Of a stretch of 61,777 nucleotides of DNA, positions 38,001 to 47,309 are shown piece by piece. This DNA comes from Rhodocyclaceae bacterium. GTDB taxonomy: Bacteria; Pseudomonadota; Gammaproteobacteria; Burkholderiales; Rhodocyclaceae. Location of the stretch: positions 1-61,777 of the forward strand of contig JAEUNM010000145.1 of NCBI GenBank assembly GCA_016791105.1, given 5' to 3'. The notes below the pieces were generated by a model, which had not been told where the DNA came from, did no database searches, and saw nothing but the letters and a program-made list of their open reading frames with translations. The position numbers and the translations under genes are program-made. Every line of letters begins with the position of its first letter. Within the stretch, counting starts at the first letter, position 1.

Positions 38001-38820
38001 TTTTCCGGGAGGGCAGCAACCGCCCTAGCCAGGTTTGCCAGATGGACGGCTGTTCATGCTTGTCGCTGATCTTCAGGAGCGAACCGACGATGCTCGATAT
38101 TTTCAGATCTGCCAGATCGAGGCCATAGACGTTATTGTCCTCGACCGCACGAATCAGCGCCTTAGTGCAGTTTTTGTCCCCCCCCTCTTTCCAGGATTCG
38201 ATTTCGAAGGCCGAATTTTCGATGATCTGACGTACTTGAGTGCGGGAAAGTCGGGACAAATCCTTCCTGTCGTACACGCGCCGCAAGATCTGGGCGGACT
38301 GTTCGGGGTTTTTTCCGCGTTCGGCGATCAGAAAGTCGCCAAGTTGCGCGCGGGTCTTAAAGAGGTGCGCATAGTGCGGGATGGGGCAGTCCGCTGCGTT
38401 GTGATCACAGTGATGCCCCTGCGACGATGACCAGAGCGGGGCCGTACTGAAACAATAACGGCCGCCCGGGCGCAATATTCGATATACCTCGGCCAGGTGT
38501 TCCGGTAATTCCTTGATGTGTTCCAGGACGGCGGCGGAATACACGAAGTCGAACTGTTCCGCAGAGAATAGACTCAAATTCCGTACGTCATGGCGCAGGA
38601 TTTGCAAATTGCCTGGCGCCTGTTCGGCAAGCGCGAGGGCAGGCGGACGAAGTTCGTGGTCCACGCCGCTGAACTGCTTGTCCGGGTAGCGCTGCGCCAG
38701 TTCCGCAAGCGTTGTGAATGCCCCTGCGCCCACTTCCAGTATGTTCTGGGCGCGGTTGAAGCCGGGGCGTTTTTGAACCCAGGCGACTTGTTTCGCGATT
38801 CTTTCGGGAATGGTGTTCAT
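37993..38820 (-). CDS. Class I SAM-dependent methyltransferase
   Basis: The 275-residue protein has motif I ILEVGAGAFTTLAELA near residue 25, an acidic motif II in FSGVDHE, and FDFVYSAAVLEHIKELPEHL near 110 with RPGGRYCFST after it. This is the Methyltransf_11 pattern. A cysteine/histidine-rich stretch (GHHCDHNAADCP) follows. It probably methylates the glycan or a lipid-linked intermediate. Confidence 0.88.
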   Translation of the reverse strand: MNTIPERIAKQVAWVQKRPGFNRAQNILEVGAGAFTTLAELAQRYPDKQFSGVDHELRPPALALAEQAPGNLQILRHDVRNLSLFSAEQFDFVYSAAVLEHIKELPEHLAEVYRILRPGGRYCFSTAPLWSSSQGHHCDHNAADCPIPHYAHLFKTRAQLGDFLIAERGKNPEQSAQILRRVYDRKDLSRLSRTQVRQIIENSAFEIESWKEGGDKNCTKALIRAVEDNNVYGLDLADLKISSIVGSLLKISDKHEQPSIWQTWLGRLLPSRKND

Positions 38821-38847
38821 CGGCTCGGGCGGCTGTATCGACAGCCG

Positions 38848-39828
38848 TCAGGCGGCATTTTTGCCCTTGTTGGTGGATATTTCCGCCCGCGCCACGTCCA
38901 CGCGATGGGTAGCGGAAATTTTCCCCTGCGCATGCAATTCGAGAAAATCCGCCGAGGTGATGATGTCGTAATCGCGGGACAGGTTTTTTACGAGCTTGCG
39001 ATAACCCTCCAGACGCTGATCGTCCCGATAGTCGCCATGCCCGTTTTCGTTCCAGTACAGCAGGGACCAGGAGTGCATGAGGAATACACAGAATTCCGGC
39101 GCGTCGCTGAACAGGTTGAGGAGCAGCGAACCCCACCAGGGCCGAAACCTGAAATAGTTGGATTGCGGAAACTGCAAGCGCGCCCACCACTCGGGTTTGC
39201 CCACACGGGGCAAAATTTGCCGCTCGGTAAGCGGTATTTCAATCACCCCGTTCGACCACGTAAACGGAGTACTCGTCGGTTCGCTGAATACGCACTGCTT
39301 GGCGTGAAAGGCGCCCATCGAGTTGTTGAAGGACAAAGGTATGCCGGCCGCGTGGAGGGCGCGTATCGTGCATGCATTCCAGCGAAACGATCCGGCACGG
39401 TAGGCAAGAAGCTTTTTGCCGGTTACAGCAGAAATTTCCTCGGCGAAGTGGCGTATCACGAACTCCGCGCGCGCATCGCTGGCGTACTGGTTCATGTATT
39501 TCGGCTTTTGATCCAGACCGTGCTGCGTCCAGAACTGTTCCGGCAAGTATTCCGGATGGGCGTGCAGTTGCACGTCCTCACCTTGTTGGTCCAGCCACCG
39601 GATGACGTCGCGCATCTGGTCGCGATATGCATGGGCGCCACACAGGTCAACGAAGAAAATGTGTCTGGCATTGAATTCCTTGCCTATGGCGGACATTTCC
39701 CGCACGCCCGCAGTACCTTTTTCGTGTTTTCCCCAGACCAGGCGATTGACGTGATCGGCACTTGCCCGGTGCGGCAATGCTTCGGTATCCACGGAAAGAA
39801 TGGCAAAGCGCTGCCTGCCGAACCTCAA
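38848..39828 (-). CDS. Polysaccharide deacetylase, WalW-like
   Basis: The 326-residue NodB-type domain has motif 1 SVDTEALPH, motif 2 VQLHAHPE and motif 3 LAYRAGSF, as in WalW-type deacetylases of lipopolysaccharide/EPS clusters. No ATG fits the N-terminus; TTG 39828 gives MRFGRQRFAILSVDTE and has GAGGA 7 bp upstream. The TTG overlaps the upstream TGA (TTGA), so translation is coupled. It likely removes acetyl groups from an amino sugar. Confidence 0.82.
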   Translation of the reverse strand: MRFGRQRFAILSVDTEALPHRASADHVNRLVWGKHEKGTAGVREMSAIGKEFNARHIFFVDLCGAHAYRDQMRDVIRWLDQQGEDVQLHAHPEYLPEQFWTQHGLDQKPKYMNQYASDARAEFVIRHFAEEISAVTGKKLLAYRAGSFRWNACTIRALHAAGIPLSFNNSMGAFHAKQCVFSEPTSTPFTWSNGVIEIPLTERQILPRVGKPEWWARLQFPQSNYFRFRPWWGSLLLNLFSDAPEFCVFLMHSWSLLYWNENGHGDYRDDQRLEGYRKLVKNLSRDYDIITSADFLELHAQGKISATHRVDVARAEISTNKGKNAA

Positions 39829-40379
39829 AATTTCATCCTCATCACTTCTTCCCAATCTGATGGGCTTGCCGTACCCAGCGCCGCCGGAACTACCAGTGCG
39901 TCGCGGTAGCGCCATGCCAGGTAGCGCAGTTTTCTTTCCCGGTAGGACGGGCCGTCGCCGCTCAGTTCCGGCACGTATTCGACCAGCCACCTGAGGCGTG
40001 AAAAATAGGCGAAGTCGGCCAGATCGGTGACCAGTACGGGGACCAGCCCGCTCCGGGACGCCAGCTGCTTCGCGAAACCTTCGCAGGCCGGGCGCAAGTT
40101 TTCACGCGCCACGCCGGGTGCCCAGATGAGCAGCGTTTGGAAATTTCCGCTGGGCTGGGCCTGCTTGAGGGTGGGCAGCCAAGAATACCGCGTTATGTGC
40201 GGACGGACCAGATGCAAGGCGGCCAGAGCGTGTTGTGCTCGACGATACCAGCGGTGGCCGAGTGTTTGTGGCGGCTTGTGGCGCAGCAGATCGTAGCGCG
40301 CCAGCATTGACCACTCCGGTTCGGCTGCCCATGCCGCGAGGGTTTTGCGCAGGTCCCGGGTTTCGGTGAGGACGTTCAA
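39825..40379 (-). CDS. Conserved-looking protein of unknown function in the glycan operon
   Basis: I do not recognise this 184-residue protein. It is basic, with few hydrophobic runs, and ends TASPSDWEEVMRMKF. The frame is open far upstream, but TTG 40379 (MNVLTETRDLRKTL) overlaps the TGA of the preceding transferase as TTGA and has GGAG 9 bp upstream. It is coupled on both sides to a GT28-like transferase and a deacetylase, so it may be an adaptor of that step. Confidence 0.62.
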   Translation of the reverse strand: MNVLTETRDLRKTLAAWAAEPEWSMLARYDLLRHKPPQTLGHRWYRRAQHALAALHLVRPHITRYSWLPTLKQAQPSGNFQTLLIWAPGVARENLRPACEGFAKQLASRSGLVPVLVTDLADFAYFSRLRWLVEYVPELSGDGPSYRERKLRYLAWRYRDALVVPAALGTASPSDWEEVMRMKF

Positions 40380-41452
40380 GGCGCGGGCTCCGCGTTGGCG
40401 GCCAAGGCGCAGATTCGGTCCGCCGCCAAGCGTGCTCCATCCATGCGGATTGCATGGGGCCGCGCGCTCGCCTTCGCTGCTGGCAGCGCGAGCAGCGTGT
40501 CGATTGCGGAACGGCATTCCGCTTCGCTCTCGCAGGACGAAACCAGCGCCGGCGCTAGTGTCGCAACGATGCGCGCCCGCGCCGCCTGGTCATCCACGAG
40601 TTGCAAATTCGGCACCAGCAGGGATGGAATTTGGGCCAGCACGACTTCGCAGCAGGTGTTGTAACCGGCGGCACCGACAAAGGCGTCGAAAGCCCTCATA
40701 TAGCGGGCGAGCGGGTACAGTGATACGGCTTTCACCCCGGCCGGCAGATCGACGTCGCGGATGGAAATGGGTGCGCGGGCCCAAACTACTTCATAGCTCC
40801 GCGCCTGGCACAAGCGGATCAGAGCATGCCCGATCCCGCTCACGTCTTTCAGGTTGCCCGGGCCGAGCGAAAAAAGTGCGTAGCGGCCTTCCTCCGATAA
40901 TTCCAACTCCCGGCGCGCGCTCGCCCGGTCCAGAATTTCTGTTTCATCCAGCAGGCAAACCGGGGGGACCACGATTTTATTTCCACTCCCGGCGATCGAG
41001 GACTTTTCGCGCGTGGCGTTCAATTCGCCGGGCTGAATGACAAGATCGAAGGCACCTACGTCTATGGGTACGGCACCGGCGTCCGGCTTGAGCAAACCGC
41101 GATTGGACCACACCAGCGCCGGCGCTCCGTAGGCTGCGCAGGCCGTCATGAAGCCCTGGAACGGCCAGGTACCGTCAAACACGACTACCGCCGGACGAAC
41201 CCGTTCCAACACCATGCCGAAGCGGATCGCAAGTTCGCTGTTCCAGGCGAAAGTGGGGCTTGCGGACCAGAAATGGGACACGAAATAGTCGGCTTCGAAC
41301 CCCATGTGTTCGATGACTTCGATCGCAGAGGCGAGCGAAAAGAATACCGGCTTCATTCTGCCCTGAAGCCGCCGCGCATAGGCCAGGCAGCGGTTCAAAT
41401 GGCCCATGCCGGAACCGTTCATGTTCAGGAATAGCGCCCGCGGTTCGCTCAT
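40376..41452 (-). CDS. MurG/GT28-like glycosyltransferase
   Basis: The 358-residue GT-B protein has the glycine-rich N-terminal GSGMGHLNRCLAYARRL as in GT28 enzymes. The C-terminal donor-site pattern is FSLGPGNLKD and DAFVGAAGYNTCCEVVLAQIPSLL (MurG-like GGxGT/E...P). ATG 41452 gives this start; an ATG 54 bp upstream adds a basic stretch. The donor sugar is unknown. Confidence 0.82.
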   Translation of the reverse strand: MSEPRALFLNMNGSGMGHLNRCLAYARRLQGRMKPVFFSLASAIEVIEHMGFEADYFVSHFWSASPTFAWNSELAIRFGMVLERVRPAVVVFDGTWPFQGFMTACAAYGAPALVWSNRGLLKPDAGAVPIDVGAFDLVIQPGELNATREKSSIAGSGNKIVVPPVCLLDETEILDRASARRELELSEEGRYALFSLGPGNLKDVSGIGHALIRLCQARSYEVVWARAPISIRDVDLPAGVKAVSLYPLARYMRAFDAFVGAAGYNTCCEVVLAQIPSLLVPNLQLVDDQAARARIVATLAPALVSSCESEAECRSAIDTLLALPAAKASARPHAIRMDGARLAADRICALAANAEPAP

Positions 41453-41507
41453 GCGGAAACTCGCAGCCTGTCGACGCGCACGACGGGCGGCAGGATAAGT
41501 ACGCAAA

Positions 41508-44201
41508 TCATTGCTGCCACATGCTCCAGTCGAGTTGCTGCGCGGTTATTCGTGCGTTGTCGCCCATGCGGTCGATTTCGGCGCGCGGCAAATGCGCACA
41601 ATGATGGAGCAATCGGCTTAGCTGAGCACCGTCGCGATAAGCGTAACCGTTCCAGCCATCGACCAGGTACGCAGGTATCGTCCCGGTCATGGGGGCAAGT
41701 ACAGGGCGCCCGCTCGTGAGCCAATGAAAAAGGCTGCCGGAAGTCAAAATGGCGCTATAGGACAACAGGCCGAAATCTGCCGCGCGTAGGGTGCATAGGA
41801 GATCATCGGTGCTCAGGTGGCCGTCGCGAACGATCAGGTTGGGGTGTCGATTAAGCTTGCACCAGGATTTGACCTCGAACGAACTCATGCGGCCGCTTAT
41901 GAGGACTTTTACGTGCGGCAATTTGTCGAGTAGTTCCGGCAGCAAAGGCAATAATTTTTCCAGGCCTTTGTAGTCCCTGATCTGCCCGATGTGCGCAAGC
42001 ACGAAGGCATCGTCGGCCAGCCCGAGGCGTTGGCGCGCATCATGACGGGATATGGCTGCGGCTGCGGATATGTCGTAAGGCCCATGCTCGCAAAGGCAGA
42101 GCTTATTGCGGTCGGGCAGCCAATCCAGCAGCTCGGCTGCTAGAGGATGGTGCACGAATACCCGATCAGCCAGGTGATAAAGTGCTCTGCGAAACTCTGC
42201 TTCTGCTTCGGCACTCGATGTTTCATGGCTAAGGCGATTGTGTATGGTCCAGAATATGCGGAATCCCTGCTGCTTTTTCGCTTTGAGCCCGTCGAGAAAT
42301 TCCGTGCATCTTTGCGCAACCGTTTTACCGCTGACCTCCGGGGGCCAAAGGAGCCGGTTGATCCAGTGAATATGCAATACGTTTTCACGGTTCGGAAGTG
42401 GTGCCGCGCCCAGAAATACGGCTTCGTCCGAACACCCCCATACTTTTCCCTTCCGCCAGCGCAGCGGCTCATGGAGCAGATCGAGATAGGCGTTGCCCGT
42501 GACGGTCGGATAAAACACTACCTGATAATCCGCGAGCGGGCGTTCTGAATCGAAACGCGGGCAGATGGACGATACCGTTTCGCATAGTTCAGGTAACGGC
42601 ACGCTGAATCGATACACGTGCTGCACGGTTTGCCAAAATTTTCTGGGATCTGATTCGTGAAGATGGCGCAGTAAGGTGCGCTCGAAATCGGCATTCCCGC
42701 GCTTGCGTGCCAGCAGGGCCAGCAGAAGCAGGCCTAGGAAGCCGTCGATACACTCGCTCAGATCGATGCAGGCCAGTTCAAGTGTGCGGACGGCGGTGGC
42801 GGAAGCGGATGCAAGCCCGTGCGCCAGGTCGACCCATATGTTGAATAAGGCGATGTCCGAATGACGGCCCGGTCCACGCGCGTCGCGGTAGCGCAAGGCC
42901 AGTTCAGGAAAGTCGCTACAGCCCAAAAAATATTCGGCTACCTTGCACAACAGGGTGCTCCCGCTTGGGTGCGCACAGTCCTCGCGAGCGGCGACGTCGA
43001 GCAGCCGCCCCAGTCCTTCGTGCGCAGCTCCCGTGCGCAGTAGTTCGATTGCTTCGCCAAGTTCATGGCTAAGGGGACGATGCGGGGACATTACGCGCGC
43101 CCGGCCTGTGTGTTCTGCCGTGGCCGCACTCGCCGCGAGAAATTCCTCGACTATACGCAAATCGAATTGGCGGCTATTCGCCTCACGATGCCAGTACGAA
43201 GCATCGTGACGAAGGTAAAGCCCAAGTGGCCGAGCGCTTAGATGAAAGTGCGATCCCTGCAGGCCGGCACGTACCCAGAATGCCCAATCGGCCGAGCATC
43301 CATAGCTTCGCTCGTCGAAGTGGCCGAGACGACCGTGCAGTGCCCGCCGCCACAACGGCATGCAGTGGGGCAGATTGCGTGACTGCCATCCCGTAGCGGT
43401 TGACCTGAACAGACCCCTAACGTCGACAAGCTGGTCGCCATTTTCCGCATAAAGCGTTTCGCAATTCGCGGAATCCTCCCAGGCAAGATTTTTCTGGGTC
43501 GTCATGCGCAGAGCCGTACTTGCGGTGTCCACGTCCGCATTTTCGTCCAGTACAGATCGGAGCATCGTAACGTGGGAGGGCGCACGCCGGTCGTCGATGT
43601 TGGCGTTCGATAGGTAGCGGCCTGTCGCGAGTCGCGTCCCAAGGTTCCAAACTTCGTACAGCCCGGGATCCACACGAAGATTCACATAGGCCGCCGATGG
43701 AAATCGCCGAACATGATCGACCAGACACGCGTGCTCCTGACCCGGAGACCCAGCCCGAATCAGGAAATGTTCGTAATCGGAGTATCCAAGCAGTCCGGCA
43801 CAATTGGTGAGGAAGCCGGGCAGGAAGTCATCGCCATTGAGGACCGAACTGATTAGGGTGACCGGGTGGCTCGCTGGCATCCAGCGATGCGTTCGATCCG
43901 GCTGCTGCTGCGACTTCCAGTAAAAATGTGCGTCGACATGAAGCGGTGCCGCATTTGGCTGAATATAGATCAGGGGCAGGTTCAACAACAGCTTGCGTGA
44001 CAGCGCTGCGCTGCCGGCGACGAAAGCGAAGTCGGTTCCCTCGTCGGGTGGCACGCCTTCAAAACTGCCCACGGACAGGTCGACGACCAGCGCCCGGGCT
44101 GCATGTTCGAGCAGATGCGCCCACTGAGCATGGGCCTCCGCGTCGAGTCCAGTGCTGTCGAGCAGTACGCGTCTGCGATAATTCTGGGGCCAGAAGAACA
44201 A
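41508..44201 (-). CDS. Large two-headed glycosyltransferase
   Basis: The 897-residue protein has three parts. Residues ~110-370 resemble a GT2 fold (VTLISSVLNGDDFLPG, SNANIDDRRAPSH as a DxD-like site, later a W-containing acceptor segment). Residues ~390-560 are helical and repeat-like. Residues ~570-897 are a GT-B domain (VLAHIGQIRDYKGLEKLLPL, then SGSLFHWLTSGRPVLAP). Translation seems to start at TTG 44201, since no ATG lies before residue ~109; no good ribosome site is seen there. It could add two different sugars in turn. Confidence 0.78.
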   Translation of the reverse strand: MFFWPQNYRRRVLLDSTGLDAEAHAQWAHLLEHAARALVVDLSVGSFEGVPPDEGTDFAFVAGSAALSRKLLLNLPLIYIQPNAAPLHVDAHFYWKSQQQPDRTHRWMPASHPVTLISSVLNGDDFLPGFLTNCAGLLGYSDYEHFLIRAGSPGQEHACLVDHVRRFPSAAYVNLRVDPGLYEVWNLGTRLATGRYLSNANIDDRRAPSHVTMLRSVLDENADVDTASTALRMTTQKNLAWEDSANCETLYAENGDQLVDVRGLFRSTATGWQSRNLPHCMPLWRRALHGRLGHFDERSYGCSADWAFWVRAGLQGSHFHLSARPLGLYLRHDASYWHREANSRQFDLRIVEEFLAASAATAEHTGRARVMSPHRPLSHELGEAIELLRTGAAHEGLGRLLDVAAREDCAHPSGSTLLCKVAEYFLGCSDFPELALRYRDARGPGRHSDIALFNIWVDLAHGLASASATAVRTLELACIDLSECIDGFLGLLLLALLARKRGNADFERTLLRHLHESDPRKFWQTVQHVYRFSVPLPELCETVSSICPRFDSERPLADYQVVFYPTVTGNAYLDLLHEPLRWRKGKVWGCSDEAVFLGAAPLPNRENVLHIHWINRLLWPPEVSGKTVAQRCTEFLDGLKAKKQQGFRIFWTIHNRLSHETSSAEAEAEFRRALYHLADRVFVHHPLAAELLDWLPDRNKLCLCEHGPYDISAAAAISRHDARQRLGLADDAFVLAHIGQIRDYKGLEKLLPLLPELLDKLPHVKVLISGRMSSFEVKSWCKLNRHPNLIVRDGHLSTDDLLCTLRAADFGLLSYSAILTSGSLFHWLTSGRPVLAPMTGTIPAYLVDGWNGYAYRDGAQLSRLLHHCAHLPRAEIDRMGDNARITAQQLDWSMWQQ

Positions 44202-44220
44202 TTTCTATGTAGTGACCTAG

Positions 44221-45186
44221 TCAGCCACGATAGCAATCCCGGTTCGCGACGAACCATGCGTAGGTTTCCCGCAGCCCGGGTTCCAGATCGATTCCAGCCC
44301 TCCAGCCCAATGCTGCGAGCCTCGAAACATCCATCAGTTTTCGCGGCGTACCGTCCGGCTTGGTAGCGTCGTAGATAAGTTCGCCGGTGAATCCGGTCAC
44401 ACGCGCCATGGTCTCTGCCAACTCTCGGATGGAGCAATCCATCCCGGTACCGACATTGATGTGACTTAACATCGGCTGGGTATTGTTGCGATAGGTCGCA
44501 TCGTCCAGATTCATCACGAACACGCTGGCCTCCGCCATGTCATCGACGTGGAGAAATTCCCGCTTTGGCGTTCCGCTGCCCCACAGTGTGACCGTACTCG
44601 CGCCGGCACGCACCGCCGCGTCGAAGCGTCGCATCAGGGCCGGAATTACATGACTGTTGTCCGGATGAAAATTGTCGTTGGGTCCATACAAATTGGTCGG
44701 CATGACGCTCCGGTAATCGCGAGCGTATTGACGGTTGTAACTTTCGCACAGCTTGATGCCTGCGATCTTTGCAATGGCGTATGGCTCGTTCGTAGACTCC
44801 AATACGCCCGTGAGCAGGGCGTCTTCGCACATGGGCTGAGGTACGCTGCGCGGGTAAATGCAACTGGACCCGAGAAACAGCAGCTTTTGCACTCCAGCCA
44901 TATGGGCGGCATGGATCACGTTACATTCCATCATCAGGTTTTCGTAAATGAACTCCGCAGGGTAGGTGTTGTTGGCGTGTATGCCCCCGACCTTTGCCGC
45001 AGCGAGGTAAACCTGATCGATGCGTTCATCGGAAAAGAACGCCTGAACTGCCGCCTGACAGGTCAGGTCGAGTTCGCCGTGCGCGCGGGTAATGATTTCG
45101 CAATTGCTCGTCGCTTTAATCCGCCGTACGATGGCAGACCCGACCATGCCCCGATGTCCGGCGACAAAGATTCTCTGCCTGCTCAT
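44221..45186 (-). CDS. fcl: GDP-L-fucose synthase
   Basis: The 321-residue bifunctional epimerase/reductase turns the GDP-4-keto-6-deoxymannose made by Gmd into GDP-L-fucose. It shows GHRGMVGSAI at the N-terminus, GSSCIYPR near residue 106 (catalytic Ser/Cys) and YAIAKIAGIK (Tyr-x3-Lys). ATG 45186 is chosen over an ATG 36 bp upstream that would overlap gmd. It is 4 bp from gmd. Confidence 0.94.
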   Translation of the reverse strand: MSRQRIFVAGHRGMVGSAIVRRIKATSNCEIITRAHGELDLTCQAAVQAFFSDERIDQVYLAAAKVGGIHANNTYPAEFIYENLMMECNVIHAAHMAGVQKLLFLGSSCIYPRSVPQPMCEDALLTGVLESTNEPYAIAKIAGIKLCESYNRQYARDYRSVMPTNLYGPNDNFHPDNSHVIPALMRRFDAAVRAGASTVTLWGSGTPKREFLHVDDMAEASVFVMNLDDATYRNNTQPMLSHINVGTGMDCSIRELAETMARVTGFTGELIYDATKPDGTPRKLMDVSRLAALGWRAGIDLEPGLRETYAWFVANRDCYRG

Positions 45187-45190
45187 TGTT

Positions 45191-46273
45191 TTACTCACGA
45201 TAGTCCATGGTTTTGTAGCCATGGCGCTTTACCAGTTCATCCCTTTCGGCCGCCTTGAGATCTTCGCGAACCATTTCGGCCACCAGATCAGCAAAGGACG
45301 TTTTCGGTGTCCAACCCAGTTTCTCCTTGGCCTTGGTCGGGTCTCCCAGCAAGGTCTCAACTTCGGTCGGGCGGAAGTAGCGCGGGTCGACCGCTACCAC
45401 GCATTTTCCTCGATCGTCGTAGCCCTTTTCGTCAACACCCTGGCCCCGCCAACCTATGGTCATACCCAATTCCCGCGCCGCCGCGTCGACGAAATCTCGC
45501 ACCGAAAATTGCGCCCCGGTGGAGATCACGAAATCTTCCGGCTTGTCCTGCTGCAGCATGAGCCACTGCATTTCCACGTAATCGCGCGCATGACCCCAGT
45601 CTCGCCGCGCGTCCAGATTACCCAGATACAGGCAGTCCTGCAGACCCAGCTTGATTCGTGCCAGCGCCCGCGTGATTTTCCGCGTAACGAATGTTTCGCC
45701 CCGGATGGGCGACTCGTGATTGAACAGAATGCCGTTGCACGCATACATGCCGTAGGCTTCGCGGTAGTTGACCACGATCCAGTAGCCGTATAGCTTCGCT
45801 ACGGCGTAGGGGCTGCGTGGATAAAACGGCGTTGTTTCCTTCTGCGGTACTTCCTGAACCAGGCCGTAAAGTTCGGATGTCGATGCCTGATAGAAGCGTG
45901 TCTTCTTTTCCAGCCCGAGAATTCTGATCGCCTCCAGCAGGCGCAACACACCAAGCGCATCCGAATTGGCCGTATATTCAGGTTCCTCAAAGGACACCGC
46001 GACATGACTTTGCGCGGCCAGATTGTAGATTTCGTCCGGCTGAACTTGTTGAATGATTCGGATCAGGCTGCTCGAGTCCGTCATGTCACCATGATGGAGG
46101 ATAAAGCGTCGCGACGGCTCCTGTGGCCCCTGGTAAAGGTGGTCGATGCGGTCAGTATTGAATAGCGACGTGCGTCTTTTCAGACCGTGAACTTCGTAGC
46201 CCTTCTGCAGAAGCAATTCCGCCAGATATGCACCGTCTTGTCCGGTGATGCCGGTGATTAACGCTTTTTTCAC
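45191..46273 (-). CDS. gmd: GDP-mannose 4,6-dehydratase
   Basis: The 360-residue extended SDR makes GDP-4-keto-6-deoxy-D-mannose. It has GITGQDGAYLAELLLQKGYE at the N-terminus, HHGDMTDSSSL, and the catalytic YPRSPYAVAKLYGYW block near 150. It lies directly upstream of fcl. GDP-mannose supply genes (manA, manB, manC) are not in the window. Confidence 0.95.
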   Translation of the reverse strand: MKKALITGITGQDGAYLAELLLQKGYEVHGLKRRTSLFNTDRIDHLYQGPQEPSRRFILHHGDMTDSSSLIRIIQQVQPDEIYNLAAQSHVAVSFEEPEYTANSDALGVLRLLEAIRILGLEKKTRFYQASTSELYGLVQEVPQKETTPFYPRSPYAVAKLYGYWIVVNYREAYGMYACNGILFNHESPIRGETFVTRKITRALARIKLGLQDCLYLGNLDARRDWGHARDYVEMQWLMLQQDKPEDFVISTGAQFSVRDFVDAAARELGMTIGWRGQGVDEKGYDDRGKCVVAVDPRYFRPTEVETLLGDPTKAKEKLGWTPKTSFADLVAEMVREDLKAAERDELVKRHGYKTMDYRE

Positions 46274-46322
46274 AAACTTTCCCTTTTAATCATTACAAAC
46301 GCAGGCCTGCCAGCTCGGCTTT

Positions 46323-47309
46323 TTACCTATTGCCCCATGGCCACTGGAGTTCCCACGCCCAGGCATGTGCCAGGATAGTCTCCAGTTCGGGATAAAGCGG
46401 TTTCCAGCCCAACACCTTGCGCGCTATGGTGGCATCCGCCACCAGCCGGGGCGGATCACCGGGCCGACGCGGCGCATCCACCACCTCGATTGCCCGTCCC
46501 GTAACTCGCTGCGCCGTGCCGATCACCTCTTGTACCGAAAAACCACTGCCATTTCCCAAGTTGAAAGCGGCACTCTTACCGCCCTGTTCCAAGTATTTCA
46601 GCGCCCGCGCATGCGCCTCTACCAAATCGCTTACGTGGATGTAGTCGCGGACACAGGTCCCATCCGGCGTGGCATAATCGCGCCCGAATACCGTGACCGC
46701 CTTTCGCCGCCCCGAGGCGGCCTGCAAGATCAGCGGAATCAAATGCGTTTCCGGCTCGTGCCGTTCGCCCAACCGGCCCGCCGGGTCGGCACCCGCTGCG
46801 TTGAAATAGCGCAGACAGACCGACTTCAAGCCAAAAGCTTGGTCGAAATCCTCCAGCACCTGTTCGACCATCCACTTGCTGCGGCCATAAGGGTTAATAG
46901 GCCTCTTGGTGTGCGCCTCATCGATAGGCACATAGCTTGGTTCGCCATAGACCGCCGCCGTCGAGGAAAAAATGAAACGCTTCACGCCCGCCTGCATCAT
47001 CGCCTGCAATAGCGTGAGCGTGGCGGCGAGGTTGTTGGCGTAATACTTACCAGGCTGGGCCACCGACTCGCCTACCTGGATGAATGAGGCGAAGTGCAGC
47101 ACCGCATCGAAGCGATGGCCCGCGAATAAATTGTGCAGGGCGGCTGCGTCGCCGATATCCATCTGCACCAACTCGCCACCCACCACCGCATCGCGATATC
47201 CGGTGGTAAGGTTGTCCACCACCACTACGTCATGCCCTGACGCTAGCAGGTGTTGCACCATATGGGAGCCAATGTACCCTGCGCCGCCGACAACCAGTAT
47301 CCGGTTCAA
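46323..47309 (-). CDS. galE: UDP-glucose 4-epimerase (copy 2)
   Basis: The 328-residue protein is a paralogue of the copy at 29578-30558, with GGAGYIGSH, SSTAAVYG and YGRSKWMVE. The N-terminal family residues begin at TTG 47309 (MNRILVVGG), which overlaps the upstream TGA as TTGA; the ATG 54 bp upstream adds a non-family tail. This copy is inside the main operon and likely supplies UDP-galactose to the transferases. Confidence 0.92.
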   Translation of the reverse strand: MNRILVVGGAGYIGSHMVQHLLASGHDVVVVDNLTTGYRDAVVGGELVQMDIGDAAALHNLFAGHRFDAVLHFASFIQVGESVAQPGKYYANNLAATLTLLQAMMQAGVKRFIFSSTAAVYGEPSYVPIDEAHTKRPINPYGRSKWMVEQVLEDFDQAFGLKSVCLRYFNAAGADPAGRLGERHEPETHLIPLILQAASGRRKAVTVFGRDYATPDGTCVRDYIHVSDLVEAHARALKYLEQGGKSAAFNLGNGSGFSVQEVIGTAQRVTGRAIEVVDAPRRPGDPPRLVADATIARKVLGWKPLYPELETILAHAWAWELQWPWGNR

